Notes under the pieces: model-generated
The model's database searches: none
What the model saw: the letters and a program-made list of their open reading frames with translations, nothing else
Told to the model about the DNA's origin: nothing
Made by a program: the position numbers and the translations under genes
NCBI GenBank assembly: GCA_018828385.1
Contig: JAHJVE010000008.1
Coordinates: 310,001 to 374,000, forward strand
DNA length: 64,000 bases
Origin: Gammaproteobacteria bacterium
GTDB taxonomy: Bacteria > Pseudomonadota > Gammaproteobacteria > Burkholderiales > Rhodocyclaceae
Direction: 5' to 3'
Shown here: in pieces, positions 34,101 through 45,410 of the stretch
Position numbering within the stretch: the stretch's first letter is position 1
Layout of the letters: each line of letters opens with the position of its first letter

Positions 34101-36320
34101 ACCGGTTCTTTGCACGAAGGCGGCGTTTACATACTCGATTTCAGCATCGAGATTGGTGATGATGATGGTCTCCGGACTCTGCTCGAGTGCCAGCGAGAGC
34201 TTGCGCAGCATGAAGTCCTTTTCCCGTTGCGGGCGGACATCGAGATAGCTGACGACGTAGCCCGATAGCCAGCCCTGCCCTACTTTGATCGTTCCGACAT
34301 TGGCGATGACGGGAATGCGCTGGCCATCGCGGCTGAGTCGCTCGACTTCGCCGCTCCATGTCCCGGTTGTCCGCGTCTTTTCGATGGCCTCGGCATGAAC
34401 TTGTTTCTCGACTTCTGTCGGCGGTACCAGGCAACTGATCGGTTTGCCGAACAGATCGTCCAGTTGGTAACCGAAGAGCTGGCTGAAGGCCGGGTTGATA
34501 TAGGTGATGCAGGTATCGGTATCGGCGATCAACAGCGGTTGGGCCGACTGACGCACGGCTTCGCTGAAGAGATAACGTTGCGATTCGGCGGCCTTGCGCT
34601 CGGTGATGTCGAAGAATGAGGCGAGAAATCCGCCATCGGAGATGATTCCGGAAATGACGACTGAGCGAATTTCGCCGCTCTTGCTGGTGATTTCATATTC
34701 GGCGGCCGGAATATCGGCGCCTTCATTGCGGGCGTGGTCGAGCGCCGCACCCCAGTTCGAACGAACCCAGGCCGCATAGGCGGGATCCGGATAAGCCAGT
34801 TGCCACCAGGCATCCAGCGTCGGGATGTTGGCTATGGTATAGCCGAAAAGTTGGCTGAAGTGCTCGTTGATATCGAGCACCGTGCCCTCGGCGTCGACCA
34901 GCGCCATGGGCACCGGGGCGTGTTGGAACAAGGTTCGGAAACGCTGCTCGCTAAGGCGCAGCCTTTCCTCCGTGAGTTTGCGCTCGGTAATGTCCTGGAC
35001 CGTACCGTGCAGGTTGATGATGTTGCCGTCAGTGTCGCGCAGGGCCTTGCCGCGGGCGGTGATCCAGCGGTGACTTCCGTCCGGACGGACGACTTCTGCA
35101 TCGCATTCGTAGGAATCTCCCTCAGCCAGGCCTTTCTCGACGCTGGCCGAAAGCAGTGCCCAGCTATCCGGGGTGAAGTACATCTGGACTTCCGGGTAGC
35201 TGGCCGGTGGCAAGCTGCAATCGCGGCCGTAGATCGAATAGATTTCTTCCGACCACCAGTGGATGCCCGTTTGCAGATCCCAGTTCCAGGAACCGATCTT
35301 GGCCAGACCCTGCGCTTCCCTGAGCGCCGCCTCGCTTTCCTGCAGGGTGGCTTCGGCCTGCGCTCGTGCTGTGACATCCCTTGATATTCCGAACAATCCG
35401 ACGATTTTCCCCGAGCTGTCGAATACCGGCCCCTTGGTTACCTCGAAGACCAGATTCCTGCCTTCGTGCGTCGTCACGCATTCCTCATGGGTTTGCGTGC
35501 GGCCTGCGGCGAGGATCGCCTGGTCGACTTCGATAATGGCGCGGGCCGAGCTTTCCGGGAAAAGGAAGTGGTCGTCGCGGCCGATGATTTCCTTGATTGA
35601 CCGGCCGACGAATGCTGCCGCCGAGCCATTGATCAGCTGGTATCGCCCCTTCGTGTTCTTGACGAAAATCGCATCCGAGGTTCCGGAAACGACCGCTCCG
35701 AGCAGGCGACGATCGACCTCGCCGGTTGCCAGCGAGCGGCGCAAGGCTTCGCTGAGCAGGCTGACAGCAACACCATTGATGATCAGGAAGATCCATTGAA
35801 CCAGATACTGCTCGCTCTCGATGGCAAAACTGCCGATCGGCGGGATGCCCTGGTGGTTAACGCTCAGCGCACCGAGGCCGGTCGCCAGCAGGCCAGGGCC
35901 AAGGCCGCCGAGCAGGGCGCTGAGGATGATCGGAAGCATGAACAGGACCATCATCGGCCGATCGCCGAGGGCTTGCACCAGGCTGCCACGCAGCACCAGC
36001 ATGGCCAGCGTGATCACGATCGCAAAGGCGTAGGTCAGCCAGCGCGGCCGCCGGCCGGGTGTTACCCCGCTGGCGAAAGTCTCCAGCAGCGAGTCGGTGC
36101 CGATTGCCCGCGCCGCTGGTACGGCGCGCAGGGCGAAGAAAAGAAAGGTCGCGGTGACAATGACAAACAGCACGCCTTTGGCGGTCGACAGCCAGACGAT
36201 AGACTCGATGTCGGCAAATAACGAGAGCAGCTGGTCAGAGAGAAATATCCAGGCTGTAGCGAGAACGGCGTAAGCCGCAGTGGCGACCAGGATGAATCTG
36301 TCTCGAGCCGTGTTGTTCAT
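31152..36320 (-). CDS. Multi-PAS hybrid sensor histidine kinase with two receivers and HPt
   Basis: 1722 aa from ATG 36320. Five hydrophobic segments in the first 190 residues, including a DUF4118-like [22 protein letters not shown]; then six PAS domains (openings [79 protein letters not shown]); HisKA with the phospho-His near 992 ([15 protein letters not shown]); HATPase with GTGLGLAI; receivers with Asp near 1283 (VDWRMPG) and 1428 (LMDCQMP); HPt with His near 1576 (AHSIKG). A phosphorelay feeding the adjacent HD-GYP regulator is likely. The signal is unknown. Confidence 0.9.
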   Translation of the reverse strand: MNNTARDRFILVATAAYAVLATAWIFLSDQLLSLFADIESIVWLSTAKGVLFVIVTATFLFFALRAVPAARAIGTDSLLETFASGVTPGRRPRWLTYAFAIVITLAMLVLRGSLVQALGDRPMMVLFMLPIILSALLGGLGPGLLATGLGALSVNHQGIPPIGSFAIESEQYLVQWIFLIINGVAVSLLSEALRRSLATGEVDRRLLGAVVSGTSDAIFVKNTKGRYQLINGSAAAFVGRSIKEIIGRDDHFLFPESSARAIIEVDQAILAAGRTQTHEECVTTHEGRNLVFEVTKGPVFDSSGKIVGLFGISRDVTARAQAEATLQESEAALREAQGLAKIGSWNWDLQTGIHWWSEEIYSIYGRDCSLPPASYPEVQMYFTPDSWALLSASVEKGLAEGDSYECDAEVVRPDGSHRWITARGKALRDTDGNIINLHGTVQDITERKLTEERLRLSEQRFRTLFQHAPVPMALVDAEGTVLDINEHFSQLFGYTIANIPTLDAWWQLAYPDPAYAAWVRSNWGAALDHARNEGADIPAAEYEITSKSGEIRSVVISGIISDGGFLASFFDITERKAAESQRYLFSEAVRQSAQPLLIADTDTCITYINPAFSQLFGYQLDDLFGKPISCLVPPTEVEKQVHAEAIEKTRTTGTWSGEVERLSRDGQRIPVIANVGTIKVGQGWLSGYVVSYLDVRPQREKDFMLRKLSLALEQSPETIIITNLDAEIEYVNAAFVQRTGYSRDEALGQKPSLLGSGKTAPEVYANLWGTLKRGAIWRGELLNRRKDGSEYIEFSIIAPIRQIDGSITHYVAVQQDITEFKRNAEELQLHRQHLEQLVEAQTREVRYQTQSLQAMIDTIPHMAWLKDAEGNFMAVNEAYAQATGLSKEQLLGKSDFDVWPRAAAERYRAEDLKVIESRGQKTTEGALQNDPDTCFETFRAPILDADMTVIGTVGFSRDIKPQRQMEAELARRADDAEAATQAKSSFLANMSHEIRTPMNAIIGMADLCFETALNGRQRNYLAKIKTASDALLHIIDDILDFSKIEAGMLQMENVPFVLETVFDQLSAVTALRAENQGIELSYDIDNDSHLLGGDALRLGQVLTNLVTNALKFSAGGNVVVSVETTFPDENRAELHFAVRDEGIGMSPEQVNKLFQPFTQADISTTRRYGGTGLGLAISRHLVERMGGRIWVVSAPGEGSTFHFTARFANLGLDRRSGVAALAESLAENAERPVMVVDDSPIARRLLEQIIGRLGLKVRMADSAEAALALAADDSPRYLACLVDWRMPGVDGIETIRRLRDALSLRNSAPPPMILVTAYSHQEELHEISHEIDSLLAKPVSARHVYVELARCLGVTAQEAPKPDRRKAADRQWSRFRNLDILLVEDIEVNQEVICALLADVGITLRLASNGAEALDAVSRQVPDLILMDCQMPVMDGYTATRKLRENPAWENIPVIALTANAMVEDKEACRAAGMNSHVPKPVRMDVLYERIAQCFPDIPATTTNQAKRRHAPSAENALPAFPGINVAIGLAHVGGRLPLLLRILKQFRDTQGLSFAGQFRAAQAAGDWLTASRLAHSIKGVAHTIGATDLGESAEVLERAAAAGDAEKCDAQLPMLLALLTQVTSGLAELDSQIDAGNALSEASADDAENLCAWLTRLAEMLKQHDTEADDLAEKISPSFASSAHRKAWDGVSQAIDRYDYPLAESRLASLRELLSLPGQGS

Positions 36321-36545
36321 TGGTCTGCCTGTGGAAACGTGCTGATTCGAGCATGTTAGCAAGCAAATGGAAAAATGCGCCAATCCGGATTTGCCGGGTA
36401 AGGCCAGCGCGATGCACCTTATTCAAAATGGCTTAAACGCCTGTCATCAAAGCCGTTTTTGCCGATCGTTTGTCTATTGAGTTGAGGACAGGACGGTTGG
36501 TTCCTGAGGCCTTTGTCTGGTCGAGCAAAGGCACTTTTCACACGC

Positions 36546-36570
36546 AAAAAAGCCGCCCGCAGGCGGCTTC
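36546..36570 (-). terminator. Terminator after fba
   Basis: On the reverse strand AAGCCGCC-TGCG-GGCGGCTT is followed by TTTT; adjoining a partial dispersed repeat at 36565-36592. Confidence 0.8.
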
Positions 36571-36593
36571 TACGGTCAACCGAAAATTTCGGC

Positions 36594-37658
36594 TTATTTC
36601 ACAATCTGGTTCAGCTCGCCCTTGGCGTAACGCTCGGCCATCTTTTCCAGCGGCATGGCCTTGATCTGGCTGGCGCGGCCGGCGCAGCCGAAAGCCTCGA
36701 AGCGGGCCAGGCAGATTTTCTTGGCGGCTTCGCGGGCCGGCTTGAGGTAGTCGCGCGGGTCGAACTTCGACGGGTTTTCAAACAGGTAGCGGCGGATGGC
36801 GCCGGTCATGGCGAGACGGATGTCGGTGTCGATATTGACCTTGCGCACGCCGTGGGCGATGCCCTTGACAATTTCCTCGACCGGCACGCCGTAGGTTTCC
36901 TTCATGTCGCCGCCGAATTCGCGGATTTCGGCGAGCAGTTCCTGCGGCACGCTGGACGAGCCGTGCATGACGAGGTGGGTATTCGGGATGCGGGCGTGGA
37001 TTTCCTTGATGCGGTCAATGGCAAGGATGTCGCCGGTCGGTTTCTTGGTGAATTTGTAGGCGCCGTGGCTGGTGCCGATGGCAATGGCCAGCGCGTCGCA
37101 GTTGGTCTGCTTGACGAAGTCGGCGGCCTGGTTAACGTCGGTGAGCAGTTGTTCGCGCGTCATGTGGCCGTCGGCGCCATGGCCGTCTTCCTTGTCGCCC
37201 TTCATGGTTTCGAGCGAGCCGAGGACACCAAGTTCGGCTTCAACCGAGACGCCGATGGCGTGGGCGAACTTGACCGTTTCCTTGGAGACGGCGACGTTGT
37301 AGTCGTAGGAGGCGACGGTCTTGCCGTCGGCTTCAAGCGAGCCGTCCATCATCACCGAGGTGAAGCCGGAGCGGATGGCGCCCATGCAGACTGCCGGGCT
37401 CTGGCCGTGGTCCTGGTGCATGACGATGGGCAGGTGCGGGTAGGCTTCGAGGGCGGCCAGGATCTGGTGGCGCAGGAAGGGTTCGCCGGCGTATTTGCGG
37501 GCACCGGCCGAGGCCTGCATGATGACCGGAGCGTCGATCTGGCTGGCTGCTTCGCAGATGGCCCAGACCTGTTCCATGTTGTTGACGTTGAAGGCGGGCA
37601 GACCGTAGCCGTTTTCGGCGGCGTGGTCGAGCAATTGGCGCATGGAGACGAGCGGCAT
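36594..37658 (-). CDS. fba: Fructose-bisphosphate aldolase, class II
   Basis: 354 aa. Class IIB pattern: [20 protein letters not shown] (zinc His and catalytic Asp), [23 protein letters not shown], and [16 protein letters not shown]. It interconverts fructose-1,6-bisphosphate with dihydroxyacetone phosphate and glyceraldehyde-3-phosphate, and with fbp and tkt nearby would also serve gluconeogenesis or the Calvin cycle. Start ATG with CAGGAG upstream. Confidence 0.96.
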   Translation of the reverse strand: MPLVSMRQLLDHAAENGYGLPAFNVNNMEQVWAICEAASQIDAPVIMQASAGARKYAGEPFLRHQILAALEAYPHLPIVMHQDHGQSPAVCMGAIRSGFTSVMMDGSLEADGKTVASYDYNVAVSKETVKFAHAIGVSVEAELGVLGSLETMKGDKEDGHGADGHMTREQLLTDVNQAADFVKQTNCDALAIAIGTSHGAYKFTKKPTGDILAIDRIKEIHARIPNTHLVMHGSSSVPQELLAEIREFGGDMKETYGVPVEEIVKGIAHGVRKVNIDTDIRLAMTGAIRRYLFENPSKFDPRDYLKPAREAAKKICLARFEAFGCAGRASQIKAMPLEKMAERYAKGELNQIVK

Positions 37659-37700
37659 GGGAACTCCTGTTCGATTTCGTGTTTAGTTGATCTGAGTAGT

Positions 37701-39134
37701 TTAAAGGATTTGATGTTCGCCGACGCGGACGATCTTGAGTGTGTTGGTGCCGCCGGTGGTGCCGATCGGCTCGCCGATGGTCAGGGCGATGAGGTCGCCT
37801 TTTTCTACGACACCGCGATCGATCAGGAGTTGCTCGGCTTCGGCCAAAAGCAGGTCGCGGTCGGTGTGTTGCTGATTCATCAGTAGCGGGCAGACGCCGC
37901 GGTAAAGGACCATGCGGCCGACCGATTCGGCGTCGGGCGTCAGCGCATAGATTGGCACGCCACAGTTCAGGCGGCTCATCCACAGGGCCGTCGAGCCGGA
38001 TTGAGTCAGGGCGGCGATGGCCTTGACCTTGAGGTGGTGCGCCGTCCAGATGGCAGCCATGGCGATCGACTGGTCGATGCGGGTGAACACGCGGTCGAGG
38101 AATTCGCGGTCGAGCGTGATTTCGGCCGAACGTTCCGCTTCGACGCAGATGCGGGCCATTGATTCGACGACTTCGACCGGATATTTGCCGGCTGCCGTTT
38201 CAGCCGACAGCATGACCGCATCGGTGCCGTCGAGCACGGCATTGGCCACGTCGGAAACTTCCGCCCGGGTCGGCACCGGCGACTGGATCATCGATTCCAT
38301 CATCTGTGTGGCAGTGATGGTCAGCTTGTTCTTGTCGCGCGCCATGCGGATCATTTTTTTCTGCAAGGCGGGAACGGTCGCATCACCGACTTCGACGGCC
38401 AGATCGCCGCGGGCGACCATGATGCCGTCCGAGGCATCGAGGATTTCAGCCAGATTGGTGATCGCTTCGACGCGCTCGATCTTGGCGATGAGCACGGCAC
38501 TGCTGCCGGCAGCCCGCAACAACTGGCGGGCCATGTACATGTCGGCGGCGCTTTTCGGGAAGGAGACGGCAACGAAATCGACGCCGATCTGCGCCGCCGT
38601 CTTGATGTCGTCCATGTCCTTGGCGGTCAGTGCCGGCGCGGTCAGGCCGCCGCCCTGGCGGTTGATGCCCTTGTTGTTTGACAGTTCGCCGCCGACCAGC
38701 ACGCGGGTATGAATCTCCTGGCCACGCACGCCGGTGACTTCGAGTTTGAGCCGGCCGTCGTCGAGGAGCAGGATGTCGCCGAAGACAACGTCTTTCGGCA
38801 GATCCTTGTAATCGAGGCCGACACGCTCCTGATTGCCGAGCTTGCATTGCGCGTCGAGGATGAAGGCTTCGCCAACGACGAGCATGATCTTGTTGTTCTC
38901 GAACTTGCCGACGCGAATCTTCGGCCCCTGCAGGTCGCCGAGGATGCCGATGGTCCGGCCGAACTTGGCGGCCGCCGCACGAATGCCGTCGGCGCGCGCC
39001 TTGTGGTCTTCGGCCGTGCCGTGCGAGAAATTCATCCGGACGACGTCGATACCTGCCTGCACCATGCGCTCCAGTACTTCGGGGGAGGATGAGGCGGGGC
39101 CCAGCGTGGCAACGATCTTGGTGTGGCGTGACAT
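37701..39134 (-). CDS. pyk: Pyruvate kinase
   Basis: 477 aa from ATG 39134 ([15 protein letters not shown]). Motifs: [36 protein letters not shown] (catalytic Lys/Glu), [23 protein letters not shown]. Transfers phosphate from phosphoenolpyruvate to ADP, giving pyruvate and ATP. An in-frame extension to 39173 would cover part of a dispersed repeat and is not used. Followed 42 nt later by fba. Confidence 0.96.
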   Translation of the reverse strand: MSRHTKIVATLGPASSSPEVLERMVQAGIDVVRMNFSHGTAEDHKARADGIRAAAAKFGRTIGILGDLQGPKIRVGKFENNKIMLVVGEAFILDAQCKLGNQERVGLDYKDLPKDVVFGDILLLDDGRLKLEVTGVRGQEIHTRVLVGGELSNNKGINRQGGGLTAPALTAKDMDDIKTAAQIGVDFVAVSFPKSAADMYMARQLLRAAGSSAVLIAKIERVEAITNLAEILDASDGIMVARGDLAVEVGDATVPALQKKMIRMARDKNKLTITATQMMESMIQSPVPTRAEVSDVANAVLDGTDAVMLSAETAAGKYPVEVVESMARICVEAERSAEITLDREFLDRVFTRIDQSIAMAAIWTAHHLKVKAIAALTQSGSTALWMSRLNCGVPIYALTPDAESVGRMVLYRGVCPLLMNQQHTDRDLLLAEAEQLLIDRGVVEKGDLIALTIGEPIGTTGGTNTLKIVRVGEHQIL

Positions 39135-39160
39135 GTCTTCTCTACCTCTTCTTGTTATTT

Positions 39161-39220
39161 GGTTTTTGGCCATTTTTTCCGGTTGACCGTGAGACTGCCA
39201 CGGTCAGCCGGAGTTTTGCC
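39161..39220. repeat. Two facing partial copies of the dispersed repeat
   Basis: A reverse-strand copy (39161-39193, CGGTCAACCGGAAAAAATGGCC on the reverse strand read in two parts) and a forward copy (39197-39220, CCACGGTCAGCCGGAGTTTT) lie between the pgk stop and the pyk start. The pair could form a hairpin through the CGGTC/GACCG cores. Confidence 0.7.
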
Positions 39221-40405
39221 TTATTTTGCGGCGCGCTCTTCAAGAACAGCGATGGCCGGCAGCGTCTTGCCCTCAAGGAATTCCAGGAAGGCGCCGCCGC
39301 CGGTCGAGATGTAGCCGACGTCGTCATGGATGTGGAACTTGGCGATGGCGGCCAGGGTGTCGCCGCCGCCGGCAATCGAGAAAGCCTCGGAGTGGGCGAT
39401 GGCCGAGGCCATCATCTTGGTGCCGCCGGCGAATTGCGGCAGTTCGAAGACGCCGACCGGGCCGTTCCAGACGATGGTGCCGGCGTTGGCGATGATCTGC
39501 GACAGCGCTGCGGCGGTTTTCGGGCCGACGTCGAGAATGCGGTCGTGCGCAGCAACGTCATCGACCGAGATCTTGTTGGCGCGGGCCAGCGCCGAGACTT
39601 CGTCGGCGACGACGACGTCGGTCGGCAACGGCACTTCGGCGCCGCGTTCCTTCATGATGTCCATGATGGCGTGGGCTTCCTTGACCAGGTCGGCTTCGGC
39701 CAGCGAGTCGCCGATGCGCTTGCCGGAGGCGAGCAGGAAGGTGTTGGCGATGCCGCCGCCGACGATGAGTTGGTCGACCTTGCTGGCCAGCGATTTGAGG
39801 ATGGTCAGCTTGGAGGAAACCTTGGAGCCGCCGACGATGGCGACGAGCGGACGTTTCGGGTTGGTCAGGGCCTTGGTCAGAGCGTCGATTTCGGCGCCCA
39901 TGAGCATGCCGGCGCAGGCCACCGGGGCGTACTTGGCGATGCCGTGGGTGGTGGCTTCGGCGCGGTGGGCGGTGCCGAAGGCGTCGTTGACGTAGACATC
40001 GCAGAGCTTGGCCATCTTTTGCGCCAGCTCGTCGTTGTTCTTCTTCTCACCCTTGTTGACGCGGCAGTTTTCGAGCAGGACGACTTCGCCCGGCTTGACT
40101 TCAAAACCGCCATCGACCCAGTCCTGGATCAGGCGAACTGACGTGTGCAGCATCTGGCCGAGGCGCACGGCAACCGGCATCAGGCTGTCTTCGTGGGTCA
40201 GCTCGCCTTCGGTCGGACGGCCGAGGTGGGAGGTGACCATGACGGCGGCGCCCTTTTCCAGGCAATACTTGATCGACGGCAGCGAGGCGCGGATGCGGGT
40301 GTCCTCGGTGATGTTGCCGGCTTCGTCCTGCGGCACGTTCAAGTCGGCGCGGATGAAAACGCGCTTGCCCGATACGTCGAGGTCGGTGAGTTTGATGACG
40401 TTCAT
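39221..40405 (-). CDS. pgk: Phosphoglycerate kinase
   Basis: 394 aa. [66 protein letters not shown] and [10 protein letters not shown] are the PGK signatures. Converts 1,3-bisphosphoglycerate and ADP into 3-phosphoglycerate and ATP. It stands between epd and pyk, 19 nt from epd, so probably co-transcribed with it. Confidence 0.97.
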   Translation of the reverse strand: MNVIKLTDLDVSGKRVFIRADLNVPQDEAGNITEDTRIRASLPSIKYCLEKGAAVMVTSHLGRPTEGELTHEDSLMPVAVRLGQMLHTSVRLIQDWVDGGFEVKPGEVVLLENCRVNKGEKKNNDELAQKMAKLCDVYVNDAFGTAHRAEATTHGIAKYAPVACAGMLMGAEIDALTKALTNPKRPLVAIVGGSKVSSKLTILKSLASKVDQLIVGGGIANTFLLASGKRIGDSLAEADLVKEAHAIMDIMKERGAEVPLPTDVVVADEVSALARANKISVDDVAAHDRILDVGPKTAAALSQIIANAGTIVWNGPVGVFELPQFAGGTKMMASAIAHSEAFSIAGGGDTLAAIAKFHIHDDVGYISTGGGAFLEFLEGKTLPAIAVLEERAAK

Positions 40406-40424
40406 GGATATCTCCTGATTTGGC

Positions 40425-41471
40425 TTAAGTAATGGATTCTTGCGTCCAGTGTTGTGACCAGTAGTCGGCCACTTCGAGCATGCGGTTGGCGAAGCCCCAT
40501 TCGTTGTCGAACCAGACGAAGAGGTTCACCAGATGTGTCCCGGCGGTCCGTGTCTGGCTACCGTCGACAATGGCCGAATGGGGGTCGTGATTGAAATCGA
40601 TCGAGGCATGTGCTGCCTCGGAATAGGCCACCAGCTTTTTGAGCGGGCCACGCGCCGCGTCGGCGAGCAAGGCGTTGATGCTGTGCGCCGAGACCGGGCG
40701 CTGGGTGCTGATCGTCAGGTCGATGGCCGAGACGTTGAGGGTCGGCACGCGGATGGCCTTGGCCTGCACCTTGCCGGTCAGTTGCGGCAGCAGGCGTTCG
40801 ATGCCGCGGGCCAGCCCGGTCGATACCGGGATGATCGACTGCATGGCCGAACGCGTCCGGCGCAGGTCGTCATGGTGATAGCCGTCGATCAGCGGCTGGT
40901 CGTTCATGACCGAATGCAGCGTCGTGAGCAGTGTCTGGTCGACGCCGACTTCGCGGTCGAGCAGGTCGAGGATCGGGACGATGGCGTTGGTCGTGCACGA
41001 GGCGGCCGAGACGAGGCGCTCGTTGCCAGTCAGCGTGTGCTGATTGATGCCGGCGACGATGGTTGCATCGACATCCTCCGCGCTGGCGCCGGGGTGCGAG
41101 AGCAACAGGCGCGGGCAGCCGGCGTTGATGAATTTGGCCAAATTTTCCCGTTGACCGTAGGAACCGGAACATTCGACGACGAGGTCGATGTCGCGCCAGT
41201 CAACGGCCTCCGGCGTGCGGGCGTGGCTGATGCGGATGGCCCGGCCATCGATCAGCAGTTGACCATCGGCAACGTCGACGCTGCCGGGAAAGCGGCCGTG
41301 CGTCGAATCGAAACGGGTCAGGTAGGCCATGCTTTCCAGATTGGCCGGCTCATTGATGGCGACCACCTGGAGATCGTGGGCGACGCTGGATTCCTGGAGC
41401 GCCCGCAGAAAGCAGCGACCGATACGGCCATAGCCGTTGATGGCAAGACGCAAGGGGAGTTTTTGGGACAC
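40425..41471 (-). CDS. epd: Erythrose-4-phosphate dehydrogenase-like GAPDH homologue
   Basis: 348 aa from GTG 41471; a TTG at 41507 lies inside the gap terminator. NAD-binding [10 protein letters not shown], catalytic Cys in [12 protein letters not shown], and [15 protein letters not shown] plus [17 protein letters not shown], the last being diagnostic for Epd rather than GAPDH. Epd oxidises erythrose-4-phosphate for pyridoxal phosphate synthesis; activity on glyceraldehyde-3-phosphate cannot be excluded. It follows gap directly. A copy of the dispersed-repeat core lies inside the frame at 41134-41166. Confidence 0.75.
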   Translation of the reverse strand: MSQKLPLRLAINGYGRIGRCFLRALQESSVAHDLQVVAINEPANLESMAYLTRFDSTHGRFPGSVDVADGQLLIDGRAIRISHARTPEAVDWRDIDLVVECSGSYGQRENLAKFINAGCPRLLLSHPGASAEDVDATIVAGINQHTLTGNERLVSAASCTTNAIVPILDLLDREVGVDQTLLTTLHSVMNDQPLIDGYHHDDLRRTRSAMQSIIPVSTGLARGIERLLPQLTGKVQAKAIRVPTLNVSAIDLTISTQRPVSAHSINALLADAARGPLKKLVAYSEAAHASIDFNHDPHSAIVDGSQTRTAGTHLVNLFVWFDNEWGFANRMLEVADYWSQHWTQESIT

Positions 41472-41505
41472 TTTCGGAGCCGGCAGCTTTCTTGGCGAGT
41501 GAAAC

Positions 41506-41529
41506 AAAAGGGGCCTTGCGGCCCCTTTT
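41506..41529 (-). terminator. Terminator after gap
   Basis: AAAAGGGGCC-TTGC-GGCCCCTTTT; on the reverse strand followed by GTTTC. It lies between gap and epd, 16 nt past the gap stop. Confidence 0.75.
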
Positions 41530-41544
41530 CATGAAACAAACAGC

Positions 41545-42573
41545 TTACTTGGCGGCCATCCAGGCGCGGGCGGCGTCGAGCATGCGGCAGGAGTAACCCC
41601 ACTCGTTGTCGTACCAGGCCAGAACCTTGACCAGCGTGCTGCCGTCTTCGCCCTGAATCACACGTGTCTGCGTTGCATCGAAGGTCGAGGACACGGTGGT
41701 GTGGTTGAAGTCGGAAGAAACCAGCGGCTCGTTGTTGACGTCCATCACACCCTTGAGCGGGCCGTTGGCGGCGGCGGTCATCAAGGCGTTGATTTCTTCC
41801 TTGGTGGTGTTGCGGCCGGCGGTGAAGGTCAGGTCGACCAGCGAGACGTTGATGGTCGGCACGCGCAGCGCGAAGCCGTCGACCTTGCCCTTGAGTTCCG
41901 GCAGCACCAGGCCGACGGCCTTGGCGGCGCCGGTCTTGGTCGGGATGATGTTGGCGGCAGCGGCGCGGGCGCGGCGCAGGTCCTTGTGACGGACGTCGAC
42001 GGTGACCTGGTCGTTGGTGTAGGCGTGGATGGTGGTCATCAGGCCCTGCTTGATGCCGATGCTGTCGGACAGGATCTTGGCGACCGGAGCCAGGCAGTTG
42101 GTCGTGCACGAAGCGTTGGAAACAACGGTCATGTCGGACTTGAAGAGGCCTTCATTGACGCCATAGACGATGGTGGCATCGACGTCGTCACCACCCGGGG
42201 CGGAGATCAGCACGCGCTTGGCACCCTGTTCGAGCAGCGGCTGGGCCTTGGCCTTGGAGGTGTAGGCGCCGGTGCACTCGAGCACGATATCAACGCCGTG
42301 GTCGGCCCAGTTGATGTCCTTCGGGTTCTTGGTCGAGTAGAAGGCGATCTTCTTGCCATCGATGATGATGCAGTTTTCACCTTCGGTTTCGACGCTGGTG
42401 CGGAAACGGCCGTGCGTGGTGTCGTACTTGAGCAGGTGCGAGTTGGTCGCCAGATCGCCGGCGGCATTGATGGCGACGACGTCGAATTCGTTTTGCAGAC
42501 CCTGCTCGTAGATGGCGCGCAGCGTGCAGCGACCGATACGACCGAAACCGTTGATTGCAACCTTGATAGCCAT
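41545..42573 (-). CDS. gap: Glyceraldehyde-3-phosphate dehydrogenase
   Basis: 342 aa. [29 protein letters not shown] with the catalytic Cys, [21 protein letters not shown] and [13 protein letters not shown] are the GAPDH signatures. Oxidative phosphorylation of glyceraldehyde-3-phosphate in glycolysis or the reverse in gluconeogenesis. Preceded by tkt, 24 nt away, and followed by a terminator. Confidence 0.97.
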   Translation of the reverse strand: MAIKVAINGFGRIGRCTLRAIYEQGLQNEFDVVAINAAGDLATNSHLLKYDTTHGRFRTSVETEGENCIIIDGKKIAFYSTKNPKDINWADHGVDIVLECTGAYTSKAKAQPLLEQGAKRVLISAPGGDDVDATIVYGVNEGLFKSDMTVVSNASCTTNCLAPVAKILSDSIGIKQGLMTTIHAYTNDQVTVDVRHKDLRRARAAAANIIPTKTGAAKAVGLVLPELKGKVDGFALRVPTINVSLVDLTFTAGRNTTKEEINALMTAAANGPLKGVMDVNNEPLVSSDFNHTTVSSTFDATQTRVIQGEDGSTLVKVLAWYDNEWGYSCRMLDAARAWMAAK

Positions 42574-42597
42574 GAAACTAACTCCCTCTCTAAAAAA

Positions 42598-44604
42598 TCA
42601 GGACAACAGCGCCTTGGCCGTCTTGACGACGTTGGCCACCGTGAAACCGAACATGTCGAACAGCTGGCCGGCCGGTGCCGACTCGCCGAAGCGGTCGATG
42701 CCGATCACGGCGCCATGCAGGCCGACGTACTTGCGCCAGAAGTCCGGGTGAGCGGCTTCAATGGCGACGCGTTTCTTGCAGCCGCCGAGGACGGAGGCCT
42801 TGTATTCGGCGCTCTGGCGGTCGAAAACGTTGGTGCAGGGCATCGAGACGACGCGCGTCTGGATGCCTTCGCCGGCCAGCGCAGCCTGGGCGTCGAGCGC
42901 CAGCTTGATTTCGGAACCGGTGGCAATGAAGGTGATCTGCGCTTCGCCATCGGCTTCGGACAGCACGTAGCCGCCCTTGGCGATGTCGGCGTCGGCAACG
43001 TTCTGCGTCACGGTCGGCAGATTCTGGCGCGACAGGGCGAGCAAACTTGGGCCATTTTTCCGGTCGACCGCAGCAGTCCAGGCGATGGCCGTTTCGGTCG
43101 CATCGGCCGGGCGCCAGACGTCGAGATTGGGGATGAGGCGCAGGCTGGGGATGTGTTCGACCGGCTGGTGCGTCGGGCCGTCTTCGCCGAGGCCGATGGA
43201 GTCATGGGTATAAACCATGATCTGGCGCTGCTTCATGAGCGCGGCCATGCGGATGCCGTTGCGGGCGTAATCCGAGAAGACCAGGAAGGTCGCTGTGTAG
43301 GGCACCAGGCCGCCGTGCAGGGCGAGGCCGTTGGCAATGGCCGTCATGCCGAATTCACGCACCCCGTAGTAGCAGTAATTGCCGCCCTCGGTGCGGGTGA
43401 CGCCCTTGCTGCCCTTGACGAAGGTCAGGTTGGAACCAGCCAGGTCGGCCGAGCCGCCGAAGATTTCCGGCACGGCCGGGACCAGCGCCGCGATGGCGTT
43501 CTGCGAAGCCTTGCGGGTGGCGATGTTCTCGGCCTTGTCGCGACAGGTGGCGAGGTAGGCGGCCTTGGTCGCTTCCCAGTTGGCCGGTAGTTCGCCCTTG
43601 ATGACGCGCCGTTCGAACTCGGCGGCTTCAGCCGGGAAGGCAGCGCGGTAGGTGGCAAACCGGTTGTCCCAGTTTTCCTGATAGACAGCGCCACGCGGCT
43701 TGCTGTTCCAGGCAGCGTAAATCTCGCCCGGGATTTCAAACGGCGGGTGGTGCCAACCGATGTATTCGCGGGCGGCAGCGATTTCATCCTTGCCGAGTGG
43801 TGCACCATGGCAGTCGTGCGAGCCTTGCTTGTTCGGCGAACCGGCGCCGATCGTCGTCTTGCAGCAAATCAGGCTGGGCTTGTCGGTAACCGACTTGGCC
43901 TCGAGCAGGGCGCGTTCAATGGCGTCGCTGTTGTGTCCGTTGACGCCGGCAATGACGTGCCAGCCATAGGCTTCAAAACGCTTCGGGGTGTCGTCGCTGA
44001 ACCAGCCTTCGACATGGCCGTCGATGGAAATGCCGTTGTCGTCCCAGAAAGCGATCAGCTTGCCGAGGCCGAGCGTGCCGGCCAGTGAGCAGGCTTCGTG
44101 CGAAACGCCTTCCATCAGGCAACCGTCGCCGAGGAAGGTGTAGGTGTGGTGATTGACGATTTCATGGCCGGGTCGGTTGAACTCGGCAGCCAGCACCTTT
44201 TCGGCCAGTGCGAAGCCGACGGCGTTGGTGATGCCCTGGCCGAGCGGGCCGGTCGTCGTTTCAATGCCCACGGTGTAGCCGAACTCCGGATGGCCGGGTG
44301 TTTTTGAGTGCAACTGGCGGAAATTCTTCAGGTCATCGATCGACAGATCGTAGCCGGTCAGGTGGAGCAGCGCATAAACCAACATCGAGCCGTGACCGTT
44401 CGACATGACAAAACGGTCGCGGTCGGGCCAGTGCGGGTTGGCCGGGTTGTGACGCAGGTGGCGACGCCAGAGGACTTCGGCGATTTCGGCCATGCCCATC
44501 GGCGCACCAGGGTGCCCGGAATTGGCCTGCTGGACTGCGTCCATGGCGAGGGCGCGGATGGCGCCGGTCAGGGGAGAAAACTTGGGGAGATTGCTGACGC
44601 TCAT
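42598..44604 (-). CDS. tkt: Transketolase
   Basis: 668 aa. [21 protein letters not shown], the thiamine diphosphate motif [16 protein letters not shown]...WDDN, and [19 protein letters not shown] are standard. Transfers two-carbon units in the pentose phosphate or Calvin pathway. It begins the tkt-gap-epd-pgk-pyk-fba series. At 43050-43077 the coding sequence ([10 protein letters not shown]) matches the dispersed repeat with only a few differences. Confidence 0.97.
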   Translation of the reverse strand: MSVSNLPKFSPLTGAIRALAMDAVQQANSGHPGAPMGMAEIAEVLWRRHLRHNPANPHWPDRDRFVMSNGHGSMLVYALLHLTGYDLSIDDLKNFRQLHSKTPGHPEFGYTVGIETTTGPLGQGITNAVGFALAEKVLAAEFNRPGHEIVNHHTYTFLGDGCLMEGVSHEACSLAGTLGLGKLIAFWDDNGISIDGHVEGWFSDDTPKRFEAYGWHVIAGVNGHNSDAIERALLEAKSVTDKPSLICCKTTIGAGSPNKQGSHDCHGAPLGKDEIAAAREYIGWHHPPFEIPGEIYAAWNSKPRGAVYQENWDNRFATYRAAFPAEAAEFERRVIKGELPANWEATKAAYLATCRDKAENIATRKASQNAIAALVPAVPEIFGGSADLAGSNLTFVKGSKGVTRTEGGNYCYYGVREFGMTAIANGLALHGGLVPYTATFLVFSDYARNGIRMAALMKQRQIMVYTHDSIGLGEDGPTHQPVEHIPSLRLIPNLDVWRPADATETAIAWTAAVDRKNGPSLLALSRQNLPTVTQNVADADIAKGGYVLSEADGEAQITFIATGSEIKLALDAQAALAGEGIQTRVVSMPCTNVFDRQSAEYKASVLGGCKKRVAIEAAHPDFWRKYVGLHGAVIGIDRFGESAPAGQLFDMFGFTVANVVKTAKALLS

Positions 44605-44680
44605 GATCCGGAAATCCAGCCTGCTGAAAAGGTGAAATTATCCGGGAAAACCCTCTTTTTGGGTAGGGTGGAAGGCCAAT

Positions 44681-44706
44681 AAGGCAGGCTTTTCAGGCCT
44701 GCCTTT
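44681..44706 (-). terminator. Terminator after the BamE-like lipoprotein gene
   Basis: AAGGCAGGC (44681-44689) pairs with GCCTGCCTT (44697-44705); on the reverse strand a short T-rich run follows. Confidence 0.7.
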
Positions 44707-44714
44707 GATCACTT

Positions 44715-45368
44715 TTACTGAATCTTGGGGTCAAAATTAATCATCATCAGGATGCCCTGGCCGCCGCCAAAGCTGCCGCCGGTGTAGGCAACGCTACCCT
44801 GGCCGGCATAGACCGCTTCGTAGCGATGGCTGTCGCCGCCAAAGTAGAAGGGAATCCAGGCCTTGGCTGTGACGTAGCCTCGAATATTCGACGTCGTACC
44901 AAGGATGCGCTCGACTTCGGACTGATGCATGCCGATCTGTAGTTTTGCCCACTTGCTGCCCGGAGGAATGCTGCCGTAAACCTCGCCGTCGAAAGTGCCG
45001 TCCTTCGATTTCACTACGCACGGATTGCAGGTCTTGCCAGCGGTATTTTCCTTTGTCGCCGGAGCCGGTGCGGCAGCCGGTTCGGCTGGCTTGGCTGCGG
45101 TCTGCGGTTTGGCCGGTTCGCAATCGACGGGAACCGGCTTTGCGTTCTGGGAAGCTTTTTTGCTCGTTTTCTTGGTCTTTTTGCTGGCTTTCTTCTTGGC
45201 CACAGGTTCCGGCGGACACTCCGGCTTGGCAGCGACCGGGGCGGCGGCAGGGGTGCTTGCCGTTGCCTGAGGCTCGGGCGCTGGCTCTGCCGGTTTCGGC
45301 TCGTTGCTCTTACAACCAGCCAGCAGGGCGCCGGTTACCAGGAGAAGTGCAATGCTCAATTTTTTCAT
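44715..45368 (-). CDS. Lipoprotein with Pro/Ala/Lys linker and SmpA/BamE-like domain
   Basis: 217 aa. Lipobox LLAGC at residues 15-19; residues 22-110 are Pro/Ala/Lys-rich disordered linker with a KKKASKKTKKTSKK block; the C-terminal part has WAKLQIGMHQSEVERILGTTSN, the SmpA/BamE fold signature, then IPFYFGGDSHRYEAVYAGQG. Probably attached to the outer membrane with a long tether, perhaps contacting peptidoglycan. Function not established; the BamE-like fold alone does not imply Bam function. Confidence 0.75.
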   Translation of the reverse strand: MKKLSIALLLVTGALLAGCKSNEPKPAEPAPEPQATASTPAAAPVAAKPECPPEPVAKKKASKKTKKTSKKASQNAKPVPVDCEPAKPQTAAKPAEPAAAPAPATKENTAGKTCNPCVVKSKDGTFDGEVYGSIPPGSKWAKLQIGMHQSEVERILGTTSNIRGYVTAKAWIPFYFGGDSHRYEAVYAGQGSVAYTGGSFGGGQGILMMINFDPKIQ

Positions 45369-45410
45369 CGCTAAGTCCTATGGCGGTGTCGGGTTTGTGA
45401 ATGTATCAGT

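Noticed and set aside
41472-41507. TTG start for epd at 41507
   Set aside because: It lies within the gap terminator stem; GTG at 41471 gives the usual N-terminal length.
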